Assembly: GCA_018398765.1 (NCBI GenBank) | Contig: JAHBMJ010001394.1 | Location: 17,933 to 81,932, forward strand | From: Chromera velia | Taxonomy: Eukaryota; Sar; Chromeraceae | DNA length: 64,000 bases | Direction: 5' to 3' | In this document: positions 63,620 to 64,000 of the stretch, one piece after another | How positions within the stretch are numbered: the first letter of the stretch is position 1 | Layout: each line of letters begins with the position of its first letter | Translations under genes and position numbers: made by a program | The notes under the pieces: model-generated | What the model was told of the DNA's origin: nothing | Database searches by the model: none | What the model saw: the letters and a program-made list of their open reading frames with translations, nothing else

Positions 63620-63989
63620 GAAACTGACCGGTCCTGCCTTTCCGTTGACATCCACTCCGAATGCGAGGAGTCCCTTCACAGATTTGCGTTGTCCAGTGCG
63701 AGCGGCGTCGAGGAGGTCCTCGAGGGTTCCCTGCAATCAACAAATTCGATCGATCGGCAAATGACATTTTCAGTACAGTGTGTCTGTCAAAGAAGAAAGT
63801 GGTCATAAACGTCGGTCGAAAGAGATTACTTCTTCTTCCACAAAGTCCATCAGGGATCTCTGCAGCAGCTACGAGAGCAGGGTAGGCAAAGAGAGTAAGT
63901 ACAAGTCTGACTAACTGTCACTCACTGACCCTGATCGGCGCCACCTGCATCGCCTCCAACCTGAGTGCCTCGGTCTGCCTCCGACTTGC
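61142..63989 (-). CDS. Ankyrin-repeat protein, C-terminal 223 aa (5' end beyond window)
   Basis: Minus-strand exons in transcript order: 63989-63930, 63868-63830, 63730-63629, 63490-63392, 62781-62683, 62141-62043, 61573-61475 and 61216-61142 (stop TGA). All boundaries are phase 0. The first two exons give a helical lead-in (EALRLEAMQVAPIR, LLQRSLMDFVEEE). The third is an N-cap repeat of 34 aa. The next four are each exactly 99 nt and encode one 33-aa ankyrin repeat with the TxLHxAA signature (GRTALHMAAENNKRDVLTLL, GMTPLHLAVRHGRKEI, GCTPLHIAAQYNRKEI, GYTPLHRAAQYGKKEM). The last exon is a degenerate C-cap (GWTPFRVATGEAAAILRARG). Ankyrin stacks mediate protein binding; no catalytic domain is visible in this part. 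Introns are dominated by tetranucleotide tracts. The 5' part is cut by the window edge. Confidence 0.85.
62142..62312. repeat. (CAGT)n/(CATT)n array next to an ankyrin exon
   Basis: CAGT units with GAGT variants, bounded by CATT units. It lies directly upstream (minus strand) of the acceptor at 62142. Confidence 0.9.
63046..63391. repeat. 345-bp (GACT)n/(CACT)n array starting at a 5' splice site
   Basis: Read on the minus strand, the intron begins GTCAGTCAGTCAGTCAG at the donor (63391). It continues as GTCA and GTGA units for ~345 bases. Confidence 0.9.
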
Positions 63990-64000
63990 CTGCACATCCA

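Overview
This is a 64 kb piece of a eukaryotic nuclear genome with canonical GT-AG introns. The best guess for the source is a photosynthetic alveolate such as a chromerid alga (Chromera type). That guess rests on four things: gene-dense GC-rich blocks with long repeat-filled introns, a very strong TGCAG 3' splice-site consensus, a huge PPR protein with a signal-peptide-plus-transit-like leader (as used for complex plastids), and many lineage-specific proteins with long low-complexity tails. The assignment is inference. Nothing looks bacterial or organellar.

Layout. (1) 1375-11007 (+): a 17-exon, 692-aa multi-CBS-domain protein with a 10-nt micro-exon. (2) 11830-16979 (-): a 5-exon, 338-aa orphan gene, convergent with gene 1; its 3.3 kb first intron is almost entirely tandem and dispersed repeats. 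(3) 17346-17418 (+): elongator tRNA-Met(CAU), sitting in the divergent promoter region of genes 2 and 4. (4) 17856-25983 (+): a 6-exon, 1848-aa PPR-like protein with a plastid-type leader. (5) 26-30.4 kb: an AT-rich island with at least three short inverted-repeat elements that have visible target-site duplications. (6) 31032-32588 (+) and 32690/33008-35382 (-): a convergent pair of orphan genes, bracketed by short elements. (7) 36694-44111 (+): a HAD-superfamily phosphatase-like domain fused to about 1,750 residues of low-complexity sequence. (8) About 47.5-52.9 kb (+): a partly resolved orphan gene. (9) 55725-58833 (+): a two-exon TPR protein with an N-myristoylation-type MGCS start and a 2.1 kb repeat intron. 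(10) 61142-63989 (-, runs off the right edge): an ankyrin-repeat gene in which each 33-aa repeat is one phase-0 exon.

For the fully resolved spliced genes, exon phases agree at every junction and the summed exon lengths are divisible by three. This is the main support for the models, since no transcript data or homology search was available. Genes 1, 4, 7, 9 and 10 have recognisable domains; genes 2, 6 and 8 do not. No shared pathway is evident.

The most distinctive features are non-coding. Introns repeatedly start with tetranucleotide arrays that copy the 5' splice site (GTGA, GTCA, GTTG or GTCT tracts). Near-identical intronic repeat cassettes recur tens of kb apart in unrelated genes. Several foldback or MITE-like families are preserved well enough to read their 8- or 11-bp target duplications.
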